Below, piece after piece: positions 25,558-33,633 of a stretch of 64,000 bases of DNA. The DNA comes from Silicimonas sp963779765. Lineage in GTDB: Bacteria > Pseudomonadota > Alphaproteobacteria > Rhodobacterales > Rhodobacteraceae. A program made the position numbers and the translations under genes. Position 1 is the stretch's first letter; every line of letters begins with the position of its first letter. Location of the stretch: positions 1,550,001 through 1,614,000 of the forward strand of contig CAVZZP010000002.1 in assembly GCA_963779765.1 (NCBI GenBank), given 5' to 3'. The notes below the pieces were generated by a model that had not been told where the DNA came from, searched no databases, and was given only the letters and a program-made list of their open reading frames with translations.

Positions 25558-25953
25558 ATGGGCATTCTGGCCGTTCTCGTCGCCGCCGCAGCCGGCTTCG
25601 CAGTCGGCGCCGCATGGTACATGGCGCTTGCAAAGCCTTGGATCGCGGCCGTCGGGATCGAAGCAGACGAGGCGGGCCGCCCCAAAGGCAACGGCAGTGC
25701 CACGCCCTTCGTTCTGTCGGCCATCGCGATGATCCTCGTCGCCGGGATGATGCGGCACACGTTCGCCACCACCGGGATCGAAACGGTGGGCGCAGGCCTT
25801 GTCGGGGGCCTCGGCATCGGGCTTTTCTTCATCTCGCCCTGGATCATGATCAACAACGCCTATCCCGGCCGACCCTTCCAGCTCACGCTGATCGACGGCG
25901 GCTACGCCACCCTTGGATGCGCCGTGATGGGCGCCGTGCTTGGGCTGTTCTGA
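25558..25953 (+). CDS. DUF1761 small membrane protein
   Basis: A 131-residue, very hydrophobic protein with about four membrane helices. The N-terminal GFAVGAAWYMALAKPWIAA and the mid segment FISPWIMINNAYPGRPFQL are characteristic of DUF1761. Its function is unknown. The ATG at 25558 has a TGGAGGG ribosome site nine bases upstream, so I prefer it to an in-frame ATG at 25540. The glycerate kinase gene starts five bases after its stop. Confidence 0.82.
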   Translation: MGILAVLVAAAAGFAVGAAWYMALAKPWIAAVGIEADEAGRPKGNGSATPFVLSAIAMILVAGMMRHTFATTGIETVGAGLVGGLGIGLFFISPWIMINNAYPGRPFQLTLIDGGYATLGCAVMGAVLGLF

Positions 25954-25957
25954 TCCC

Positions 25958-27217
25958 GTGACGCCCGACGACAAGGCACTCCTGACCCGCCTCTTCGAGG
26001 CCGCAGTCCGCGCCGCCGACCCGCTCGAGGCGCTGCGCCCGCACCTGCCGGACCGCCCAAAAGGCCGCATCGTCGTCATCGGTGCAGGGAAGGGCGCAGC
26101 GCAGATGGCCGCCGCCTTCGAGGATCTCTGGGGCGACCCTCTCGAAGGCGTCGTCGTCACCCGCTACGGCTACGCCTGCGCAACGCGCCACATCAGGGTT
26201 CTCGAGGCTTCGCACCCCGTGCCCGACGCCGCAGGCCTGGTGGCGACCGAAGCGCTGCTCGGCGCCGTCTCGGGGCTGACGAAGGACGACCTCGTCGTGG
26301 CGCTCGTGTGCGGCGGTGGCTCGGCCCTTTTGCCTGCACCTCCCAATGGCTTATCCCTCGAGGACGAACAGTCACTAAACAGGGCCCTTTTAGCGTCCGG
26401 CGCTCCGATTTCCGTGATGAACGCGATCCGCAAGCAGGTTAGCCGCATCAAGGGCGGACGCCTGGCTGCGGCCGCGCATCCGGCCCGCGTCGTCAGCCTT
26501 GTCGTGTCGGATGTGCCTGGCGACGATCCGGCACAGGTCGCTTCAGGACCGACCGTACCCGACGCCGTGACGCGCGCCGACGCGCTGCGCCTCGTTTCCA
26601 CCTATGGCATCGCCCTGCCCGATCGCGTCGCTCGCTTTCTCCAGACGTCTCCCGAAGCGCCGCGCCCCGACGATGCCGTCTTCGCGGGCAACACGGTGAC
26701 AGTCGTCGCCTCCGCCGCTCTCTCGCTCGAAGCAGCCGCCGACGCCGCCCGTGCCGAAGGCATCACCCCCGTCATCCTCTCGGACGCCATCGAGGGCGAG
26801 GCGCGTGACGTGGGCCGCGTCCACGCCGCCATCGCGCGTGAGGTCGCCACCCGCGACCGTCCGTTCCAGAAGCCCGTCGTCATTCTCTCAGGCGGCGAAA
26901 CCACGGTCACCATCCGAGGCGACGGCGGGCGCGGCGGGCGCAACAGCGAGTTCCTCCTCGCCTTCGCGGGCGGAATCGAAAGCCTTGCGGTCTCAGCGCT
27001 GGCCGCCGACACCGATGGCATCGACGGGTCCGAGGACAACGCAGGCGCCTTCGCCGACGGAACGACCTGGGCGAGGCTTCGCCAAATCGGTCACGACCCC
27101 GGCGCCCTGCTCGCCGGTCACGATGCATGGACCGCCTTCGACGCCATAGGCGACATCTTCGCCCCCGGTCCGACCGGCACGAACGTCAACGATTTCAGGG
27201 CTATCCTGATCCGCTGA
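25958..27217 (+). CDS. Glycerate 2-kinase (MOFRL family, TtuD/GckA-like)
   Basis: A 419-residue glycerate kinase. The N-terminal DUF4147 domain has VIGAGKGAAQMAAAFE, ALVCGGGSALLPAP, LLASGAPISVMNAIRKQVSRIKGG and VVSDVPGDDP. The C-terminal MOFRL domain has ILSGGETTVTIRG, GGRNSEFLLAFA, DTDGIDGSEDNAGAF and PTGTNVNDFRAIL. It makes 2-phosphoglycerate from D-glycerate (hydroxypyruvate or serine-cycle and tartrate routes). The GTG at 25958 fits the spacing to the preceding gene. It converges on ahcY across a hairpin. Confidence 0.92.
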   Translation: MTPDDKALLTRLFEAAVRAADPLEALRPHLPDRPKGRIVVIGAGKGAAQMAAAFEDLWGDPLEGVVVTRYGYACATRHIRVLEASHPVPDAAGLVATEALLGAVSGLTKDDLVVALVCGGGSALLPAPPNGLSLEDEQSLNRALLASGAPISVMNAIRKQVSRIKGGRLAAAAHPARVVSLVVSDVPGDDPAQVASGPTVPDAVTRADALRLVSTYGIALPDRVARFLQTSPEAPRPDDAVFAGNTVTVVASAALSLEAAADAARAEGITPVILSDAIEGEARDVGRVHAAIAREVATRDRPFQKPVVILSGGETTVTIRGDGGRGGRNSEFLLAFAGGIESLAVSALAADTDGIDGSEDNAGAFADGTTWARLRQIGHDPGALLAGHDAWTAFDAIGDIFAPGPTGTNVNDFRAILIR

Positions 27218-27250
27218 GGTCTTCATCGGTCAAGAAATATCCCGGGGGTT

Positions 27251-27267
27251 CGGGGGCAGAGCCCCCG
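27251..27267. terminator. GC hairpin between convergent glycerate kinase and ahcY
   Basis: A 7-bp stem CGGGGGC/GCCCCCG with a 3-nt loop lies in the 55-bp gap between two convergent stop codons. On the minus strand it is followed by AACCCCCGGGATATTT, an arrangement common after Rhodobacteraceae genes. It probably acts as a bidirectional transcription end. Confidence 0.6.
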
Positions 27268-27272
27268 ATCCG

Positions 27273-28668
27273 TCAGTACCGGTAATGCTCCGGCTTGAAC
27301 GGTCCCTCGGGCGCGACGCCGATGTACTCCGCCTGGTCCGGCTTCAACTCGGTCAGCTTCGCGCCGATCCGGCCCAGGTGCAGCCGCGCCACCTTCTCGT
27401 CCAGGTGCTTGGGCAGGATATAAACCTGGTTCTGGTACTCGTCGCCCTTCGTCCACAGCTCGATCTGCGCCAGCACCTGATTGGTGAAGGACGCCGACAT
27501 CACGAACGACGGATGCCCGGTCGCGTTGCCCAGGTTCAGAAGACGTCCCTCGGACAGCAGGATGATCCGGTTGCCCGAGGGCATCTCGATCATGTCCACC
27601 TGGTCCTTGATGTTGGTCCACTTGTGGTTCTTCAGACTGGCGACCTGGATCTCGTTGTCGAAGTGGCCGATGTTGCCGACGATGGCCATGTTCTTCATCT
27701 CGCGCATGTGCTCGATGCGGATGACATCCTTGTTGCCGGTCGTGGTGATGAAGATGTCGGCGCTCGTCGACCTCGTCCTCCAGCAGCGTCACCTCGTAGC
27801 CGTCCATCGCCGCCTGAAGCGCGCAGATCGGGTCGACCTCGGTCACCTTCACCCGCGCACCCGCTCCGCGCAGCGACGCCGCCGAGCCTTTGCCCACGTC
27901 GCCATAGCCGCAGACAACCGCGACCTTGCCCGCCATCATCGTGTCCGTCGCGCGCCGGATGCCGTCGACCAGCGATTCCTTGCACCCGTACTTGTTGTCG
28001 AACTTCGACTTGGTGACGCTGTCGTTGACGTTGAACGCCGGGAACGGCAGGTGCCCCTTCTCCATCATCTTGTAGAGACGATGAACGCCCGTCGTCGTCT
28101 CTTCCGACACCCCCTGGATCATGTGCCGCTGCTTGACGAACCAGCCCGGGCTCTCCTTCGCCCGTTTGCGGATCTGAGCGAACAGCGCCTCTTCCTCCTC
28201 GCTCGTCGGAACGGCGATGATGTCCTCCTCGCCCTCTTCGACGCGCGCGCCCATCAGGATGTACAGCGTCGCATCGCCCCCGTCGTCGAGGATCATGTTC
28301 GCGCCGCCTTCGGGGAACTGGAAGATCATGTCGGTGTAGGCCCAGTAATCGACCAGCGTTTCGCCCTTGATCGCGAAGACCGGCGTCCCGCTCTCGGCGA
28401 TCGCCGCAGCGGCGTGGTCCTGGGTCGAGAAGATGTTGCACGACGCCCAGCGCACGTCGGCGCCCAGCGCCTTCAGCGTCTCGATCAGAACGGCGGTCTG
28501 GATCGTCATGTGCAGCGATCCGGCGATGCGCGCGCCCTTCAGCGGCTGGCGTGTCCCGTATTCCTCGCGCAGCGCCATGAGGCCCGGCATCTCGGTCTCG
28601 GCGATTTCGATTTCCTTGCGGCCATACCCGGCCAGAGAGATGTCCTTGACGACGTAATCCTTGGGCAT
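27273..28668 (-). pseudogene. ahcY: S-adenosylhomocysteine hydrolase, frameshifted
   Basis: SahH cleaves S-adenosylhomocysteine to adenosine and homocysteine with bound NAD. The first reading, from the ATG at 28668 (MPKDYVVKDISLAGYGRKE), carries HMTIQTAVLIETL, the NAD-fold GYGDVGKGSAASLRG and EVDPICALQAAMDGYEV. Near 27761-27766 the frame must shift to continue ADIFITTTGNKDVI, VGNIGHFDNE and the C-terminal LTELKPDQAEYIGV...PEHYRY. The 1396 nt are one more than a whole number of codons, so a single extra base restores 464 residues. Both halves are perfectly conserved, so I suspect a sequencing or assembly indel rather than loss of this near-essential gene. Confidence 0.88.
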
Positions 28669-28729
28669 GACCCGCTCCGTTCTGGTTCGCGGGTCATCTA
28701 GCACCGGGCCCCCTGCCCGGCAACCGAGG

Positions 28730-29032
28730 TCAGCCTGGTATGCCTGCCGGAGTCTTTACGGTCGGATCGCCACCCCGCCAGTTGGTTCCCGAGGCCATGA
28801 CGCAGGTCGTACCGTCGGCGCGTGTCATGAGGATGGTCCAGGTTCCCTTTTCCTCGGACATCCAGACCTCGAAGATGTGCTTGGTGTTCTGCAGGCCGCC
28901 ACCGGCGAAGGCCTCGCCGTACTTCACGGCCAGCTTGTCGACGACAAGGTCCCGCGACGCGCAGTTGACCTGGGCATGAAGGGCGGTGGGCAGAAAGGCG
29001 GCAGCGACCGCCAGCGGTTTCAAACAGGGCAT
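28730..29032 (-). CDS. Small exported hypothetical protein
   Basis: A 100-residue protein with a signal peptide (MPCLKPLAVAAAFLPTALHA, cleaved before QVNCASRD) and a compact mature part containing two cysteines and the segments VVDKLAVKYGE, FEVWMSEEKGTWT and TTCVMASGTNWRG. I recognise similar unnamed secreted proteins in marine alphaproteobacteria but no function. It lies upstream of ahcY on the same strand, about 60 bp away. Confidence 0.7.
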   Translation of the reverse strand: MPCLKPLAVAAAFLPTALHAQVNCASRDLVVDKLAVKYGEAFAGGGLQNTKHIFEVWMSEEKGTWTILMTRADGTTCVMASGTNWRGGDPTVKTPAGIPG

Positions 29033-29255
29033 CGGTCTTTCCTTTCCGGCTGAGCCGAAGGCGTTGCGTGACCTCCCCTGGAAGCACTCGCACGAAGGAC
29101 CGCCTGTTGTCGCCCGATGGAATGGGCCGACGGTCACGGAACCGATACGCCGTCAGGAAAGCGCCCAACTTTGCCGGAATGAGGGAGAGACTGCGGTCTT
29201 TTGCGGACCCTTTTCGGCGCTTGACCAAGGCCGCGCCGCCATCGCAAATCCCCAC

Positions 29256-29861
29256 ATGGCAACGACAAGGACTCCAGCCCGCGCCTGGCAGCGGATGCTG
29301 TCGGGACGGCGGCTCGACCTTCTCGACCCGACGCCCTTCGACATCGAGATCGAGGACATCGCCCACGGCCTCGCCTTCGTCGCGCGCTGGAACGGCCAGA
29401 CCCGGGGCGACTTCCCCTACTCGGTCGCCGAGCATTCCTTGCTGGTCGAGGAGATATACGGCCGCCTCCAACCCGAGGCATCGGCGCGAAACCGGCTGTT
29501 CGCTCTGCTGCACGATGCGCCCGAATACGTCATCGGCGACATGATCTCTCCCGTGAAGGCGGCTGTTGGTCCGGGCTATGCCGATCTCGACAAGCGCCTC
29601 GCGGCGGCCATCCACATCAGGTTCGGGCTTCCGGCACATCCCCCCGAGGCCGAGAAAGCCCGCATCAAGGCGGCGGATCGCGTGTCGGCGTGGTTCGAGG
29701 CGACGCGCATCGCGGGCTTCTCGAAGGACGAGGCCGACCGCTATTTCAAACCCTCCCGACTGGAGCTGATGGAGGGTATCGAAGTCACGCTGCGCCCACC
29801 GCGCGACGTCCGCGAAGCCTTCGTCGCCCGGCACGAGGAGCTGATCGCGCAATGCAGGTGA
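29256..29861 (+). CDS. HD-domain phosphohydrolase (YfbR-like)
   Basis: A 201-residue HD-superfamily hydrolase. The metal-binding residues are visible: His in YSVAEHSLLVEEI, the HD pair in LLHDAPEYVIGD, and a later Asp in IKAADRVSAWFE. The opening RRLDLLDPTPFDIEIEDIAHGL is shared with proteins of the 5'-nucleotidase (YfbR) type. Its likely substrate is a nucleotide monophosphate, by family analogy only. It overlaps the next gene by 10 bp. Confidence 0.8.
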   Translation: MATTRTPARAWQRMLSGRRLDLLDPTPFDIEIEDIAHGLAFVARWNGQTRGDFPYSVAEHSLLVEEIYGRLQPEASARNRLFALLHDAPEYVIGDMISPVKAAVGPGYADLDKRLAAAIHIRFGLPAHPPEAEKARIKAADRVSAWFEATRIAGFSKDEADRYFKPSRLELMEGIEVTLRPPRDVREAFVARHEELIAQCR

Positions 29862-30340
29862 TCGTGTCGCGGGCAGGCCGTCTCCACACAGGCGGCATGG
29901 CCCTGATCCTGAACGACATCATCCGGCTCGGCGGAACGACCGCCATGACCGAAACCGTGACGGCGGAAGACATCGCCGACTGGATGAAGCATGACCGGTC
30001 CGCCTGGCACGTCGCCGAAAGCGACGGCGGCCAGGTGCTGGGCTTCCAGTGGATCGAACCCGCCGACTACCTCCCGCCCGAGGCGGCCGAGATCGCCACT
30101 TTCGCGCAGCCGGGCAAGACGGGCCTCGGCATCGGGTCCGCCCTCTTCCGCGCAACGCAGACGGCGGCCCGCGACCTTGGCTACCGCTGGATCAACGCCA
30201 ACATCCGCGCCGACAACACCGGCGGCCTCGCTTATTATCAAAGCCGGGGGTTCGAGGATTACGGCCGGATCGAAGGTTACCGGATGGGCGACGGGACGGT
30301 CGTCGACAAGGTCCTCAAGCGGTTCGATTTGAACGTCTGA
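29852..30340 (+). CDS. GNAT-family N-acetyltransferase
   Basis: A 162-residue GCN5-type acetyltransferase. The acetyl-CoA-binding region is GKTGLGIGSALFRATQTAARDLGYRWI, followed by the usual ANIRADNTGGLAYYQSRGFEDYG. The nearest annotated types are phosphinothricin- or amino-acid-acetyltransferase-like, but the acceptor is unknown. It starts inside the end of the HD gene, so the two are translationally coupled. Confidence 0.85.
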   Translation: MQVIVSRAGRLHTGGMALILNDIIRLGGTTAMTETVTAEDIADWMKHDRSAWHVAESDGGQVLGFQWIEPADYLPPEAAEIATFAQPGKTGLGIGSALFRATQTAARDLGYRWINANIRADNTGGLAYYQSRGFEDYGRIEGYRMGDGTVVDKVLKRFDLNV

Positions 30341-30500
30341 ACCAGTCGGAAAAACGAAAGGCGACACGACGCGCGCGCGCGGGCGTTTCCTCATCGGGCA
30401 AGATGTCCTGCCGCAGGCGAGCGGATGCAAGCGCAGCTTCCAGCTCGTCAGAGCGCGCACTCGCTCTTAGGATCTCTCTTGGTGTCAGGTTGGGTAGCAT
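30315..30500 (-). CDS. Possible small protein of unknown function
   Basis: A 61-residue open frame starting MLPNLTPREILRASARSDEL and ending in a basic, aromatic segment (RFSDWFRRSNRTA). It is divergent from the LysR-type gene and overlaps the end of the GNAT gene by 26 bases on the other strand. I recognise no family and the ribosome site is weak, so it may be chance. Confidence 0.3.
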   Translation of the reverse strand: MLPNLTPREILRASARSDELEAALASARLRQDILPDEETPARARRVAFRFSDWFRRSNRTA

Positions 30501-30596
30501 GATCGTGACTCTGCTGAATGCTTCATCACATCGGATACACCCCGCCTCGTCCTGCCAGCTAGTCAGGAAGAATTCGGCGTTGTAAGCTCAGCTAAC

Positions 30597-31485
30597 ATGG
30601 CAGACCTCGACTGGAAGTCCCTTCCCCCGCTCTCGGCGCTCCGCGCCTTCGACGCTGCGGCGCGCCACGACAGCTTTTCCGCAGCCGCCCGGTCGTTGAA
30701 CGTGACCCACGCCGCCATCGCCCAGCAGGTCCGCGCTCTCGAGAAGGACCTTGGCCTCGCGCTCGTGGTGCGTGCGCCGAGCGGGATCGAACTGACCGAG
30801 GCAGGCCGACGCCTCGCCGAAGCCACCTCGGCCGGTTTCGGCCGCATTGCCATCGCTGTGGACCTTGCCCGGCGTTCGACCTCGGAAAGCCTGCGCGTCA
30901 CCACCACGAACTTCATCACCGACGCCGTGATCCTTCCGGCGATCGGAGAGTTCTGGCGACAGCATCCGGACATCGAGATCGCCTTCGCGCCCACCGTGCG
31001 CGTCGTCGATATCGAGGCCGAGGGATTCGATGTCGCCGTCCGCAGTACGACAGGCCCCATGCCGGACGATCCGCACACCATCCCCCTGATGGTGTCGCCC
31101 TTTATCGCCGTCGCCGCGCCCTCGCTCGCCGCGCGGGTCACCGACTGGTACACCGCCGACTGGCTGGGTCTGGACACGCCGTGGGAGCGCGAGGTGTTGG
31201 CCGAGTTCGGGGCTCTCGGAGGTACGCATCCGGGAGATCGGTGCGCCGGGGCTTGAACTTCAGGCAACGCTGCGAGGACTAGGCGCCGCCTACGGGTCCG
31301 AGATCGTCTACCGCGACGCCCTGCGGAAGGGCAGCCTGGTGCGCATCCCGGTCGAGATCAGTCGCCAGTCCAGCTACTATGCCCTGGTCCGGTCCGGCCC
31401 GCGCAGCCGTGCGCTGGGCCTGTTCCTCGACTGGCTGGTGACCACCTTCGAAGAGGCCGCGCGCACCGACGCAATACCGACGTGA
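30597..31485 (+). pseudogene. LysR-type transcriptional regulator (GcvA-like), frameshifted
   Basis: The N-terminal winged helix is clear: LPPLSALRAFDAAARHDSFS then AAARSLNVTHAAIAQQVRAL. The effector-binding domain has DVAVRSTTGPMPDD. After GLDTPWEREVLAEFGA the frame must change near 31215-31219 to continue SEVRIREIGAPGLELQATLRG and RSRALGLFLDWL to a stop at 31485. The 889 nt hold one base too many for a 295-residue protein of normal length. As read, the protein would lack the last third of the effector domain but keep the DNA-binding part. The regulated genes are unknown; it is divergent from the small open frame at 30315. Confidence 0.8.
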
Positions 31486-31503
31486 TACCGACGCGATACC
31501 GAA
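31471..31503. repeat. Three tandem 11-bp repeats
   Basis: Three consecutive copies of G(C/T)(A/G)ATACCGAC, the last ending AA, run from the final codons of the LysR gene to one base before the regA stop. It may be a local slippage duplication; I see no terminator-like fold in it. Confidence 0.6.
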
Positions 31504-31504
31504 A

Positions 31505-32053
31505 CTACTTCGGCGACCGTTTTGCCAGGATCCGCTGCAACGTACGCCGATGCATGTTCAGCCGCCGGGCGGTCTCGGACACGTTCCGGTCGCAGAGTTC
31601 ATATACCCTCTGGATATGTTCCCACCGCACCCGGTCGGCGCTCATCGGGTTCTCCGGCGGCGGCGGCAGGCTGTCGCCCCGTGCCAGAAGCGCGGCCGTG
31701 ACATCGTTGGCGTCGGCAGGCTTCGAGAGGTAATCCGTCGCCCCGATCTTGACCGCAGCCACAGCCGTCGCGATGGCTCCATAGCCAGTCAAAACAACGA
31801 TCCGCGCGTCCTGCCTGCGTTCCCGGATGCGCTCAACAACGTCAAGCCCGTTGCCGTCCTCCAGCCGCAGATCGATAACCGCGAAGGCCGGTGGACGCGC
31901 CGAGGCGATGGCCGTCCCCGCCGCGACGGTCTCGGCCGTCTCGACCTCGAAGCCCCGTTTCTCCATCGCCCGCGCAAGCCGTTTCAGGAACGGCTCGTCG
32001 TCATCGACGATCAACAGGGACTTGTCGGGACCGATGTCCTCGAACTCGCTCAT
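31505..32053 (-). CDS. regA: Redox response regulator RegA/PrrA/ActR
   Basis: A 182-residue response regulator. The receiver domain has the acidic cluster VDDDE, the phosphorylatable Asp61 in FAVIDLRLEDG, the Thr in VVLTGYGAIATA and the Lys in YLSKPAD. A proline linker (SLPPPPENP) leads to a Fis-type helix-turn-helix, NVSETARRLNMHRRTLQRIL, which is almost invariant in RegA homologues. It controls photosynthesis, nitrogen, carbon and respiratory genes in relatives. It is divergent from regB with 107 bp between; senC, which often lies beside it, is absent here. Confidence 0.93.
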   Translation of the reverse strand: MSEFEDIGPDKSLLIVDDDEPFLKRLARAMEKRGFEVETAETVAAGTAIASARPPAFAVIDLRLEDGNGLDVVERIRERRQDARIVVLTGYGAIATAVAAVKIGATDYLSKPADANDVTAALLARGDSLPPPPENPMSADRVRWEHIQRVYELCDRNVSETARRLNMHRRTLQRILAKRSPK

Positions 32054-32160
32054 GGTTCACCCTCTCGCCTCGCGTCGCGCACTCTAGGTTGCCCTACACA
32101 TACGGTCAAACCAGTCTCTCCGGATTGATCCCGCCTCGCAGCGCGCGCAGGATGCCGGAC

Positions 32161-33552
32161 ATGAAACCCGAATTCGCCGCCGATCCCGAGCTTGCGCCCC
32201 ACCTTCGGCGGTCGGACTGGGTCCGCCTGCGCACGCTGATCGTGCTGCGCTGGATCGCCATTTTCGGGCAACTCGCGGCCATCACCATCGCGCAGCGTCT
32301 GTTCGCGCTCAACCTTGACGTGGGTCTTTGTTTCCTTGCCATTGGCGCTTCCATCGTGGCGAACCTGGTCGCGGTGTTCATTTATCCCGAGAACAAGCGG
32401 CTGGCCGAATTCGAGGTCGCTGCGATGCTGCTCTTCGACATCGTACAGCTTGCCTTCCTCCTTGCGCTGACCGGCGGCCTCAACAATCCCTTCGCCCTTC
32501 TGATCCTCGCCCCCGTCGCCATTTCGGCCATGGCGCTCCGGCCCGGTACGACCGCGATCGTCGCGGCTGTATCGGTCGCCCTCGTCACGGCGTTGGCACT
32601 CTGGAACGTGCCGCTTGTCACGACCACCGGCTTCGTCATGCAGATGCCCAAGGTCTTCGTCTGGGGATTCTGGGTCGCCATCGTCATCGGCATCCTCTTC
32701 CTGTCCGTCTACGCCGGTCGCGTCACCGCCGAAGTCCACGCCATGTCACAAGCGCTGACCGCCACGCAGATGGCCCTGTCGCGAGAGCAGAAGCTGACCG
32801 ACCTTGGCGGTGTAGTCGCTGCGGCGGCCCACGAACTCGGCACGCCCCTTGCCACCATCAAGCTTGCCAGCGCCGAACTGATCGAGGAACTGGATCAGCA
32901 CCCCGAGTTGCAGGAGGACGCGCGCCTCATCCGCGACCAAGCGGACCGTTGCAGGGATATCCTGCAATCCATGGGGCGGATCGGGAAGGACGACCTTCAC
33001 ATGCGACGCGCTCCGATCGGCGCGGTGGTGCGGGAGGCGGCGGAACCCCACGCAAATCGCGGCAAGATCCTGCATTACGCCATCCTCGGCGACGACGAGG
33101 AGCGACAGCCCGTCGTGGAGCGGCGCCCCGAGATCATCCACGGTTTGAGAAACCTGGTGCAGAATGCCGTGGATTTCGCGCGATCCGAAGTCTGGATCGA
33201 CGTCGAATGGGACGACGACGTCATCACCGTGCGGATCATGGACGACGGACGCGGATATTCTCCCCAGGTGATGAACCGGATCGGCGACCCTTTCGTGCGC
33301 AGACGCCGCCGCGATCCTCGTCGTCCGGGATACGAAGGGATGGGTCTTGGACTTTTCATCGCGAAAACGCTTCTGGAAAGGTCCGGTGCGGAACTGAGCT
33401 TCGCCAACGCGAGTGACCCTCTCGACCCTGACGAAGGCGCAGGGAGTCGCACCGGAGCCGTCGTCGAAACACGCTGGAAACGCCACACCTTCGCACACGC
33501 CGAGGATTCCGAGCGCGCTGCACTCGGTCAGAACCGCCCCATTGAGGCGTAA
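32161..33552 (+). CDS. regB: Redox sensor histidine kinase RegB/PrrB/ActS
   Basis: A 463-residue membrane kinase with six hydrophobic segments. It has the quinone-responsive GGLNNPF heptapeptide at 105-111, the phospho-acceptor His224 in AAAHELGTPLATIK, the redox-active Cys264 in DRCRDILQSMGRIGKDDLH and an ATPase domain (LRNLVQNAVDFA, DDGRGYSP, GMGLGLFIAKTLLER). These positions agree to within one residue with those I recall for Rhodobacter capsulatus RegB. I chose the ATG at 32161 because CAGGA precedes it at good spacing; an ATG nine bases upstream is possible. Confidence 0.93.
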   Translation: MKPEFAADPELAPHLRRSDWVRLRTLIVLRWIAIFGQLAAITIAQRLFALNLDVGLCFLAIGASIVANLVAVFIYPENKRLAEFEVAAMLLFDIVQLAFLLALTGGLNNPFALLILAPVAISAMALRPGTTAIVAAVSVALVTALALWNVPLVTTTGFVMQMPKVFVWGFWVAIVIGILFLSVYAGRVTAEVHAMSQALTATQMALSREQKLTDLGGVVAAAAHELGTPLATIKLASAELIEELDQHPELQEDARLIRDQADRCRDILQSMGRIGKDDLHMRRAPIGAVVREAAEPHANRGKILHYAILGDDEERQPVVERRPEIIHGLRNLVQNAVDFARSEVWIDVEWDDDVITVRIMDDGRGYSPQVMNRIGDPFVRRRRRDPRRPGYEGMGLGLFIAKTLLERSGAELSFANASDPLDPDEGAGSRTGAVVETRWKRHTFAHAEDSERAALGQNRPIEA

Positions 33553-33633
33553 GCGTCCACTCGTCTGCCCCGCGTTAACCAGCCGTTAACCATCGCCCCG
33601 CAGTCTGGAAGCGTCGTTACCGGGGGAAGTCAC

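Noticed and set aside
27481..28701. 406-residue plus-strand open frame over ahcY
   Set aside because: Antisense shadow; the minus strand encodes both halves of SahH with invariant motifs.
28669..28729. SAH or SAM riboswitch upstream of ahcY
   Set aside because: The 61-nt gap does not show the conserved elements I know for these riboswitches and is too short beside the upstream stop codon.
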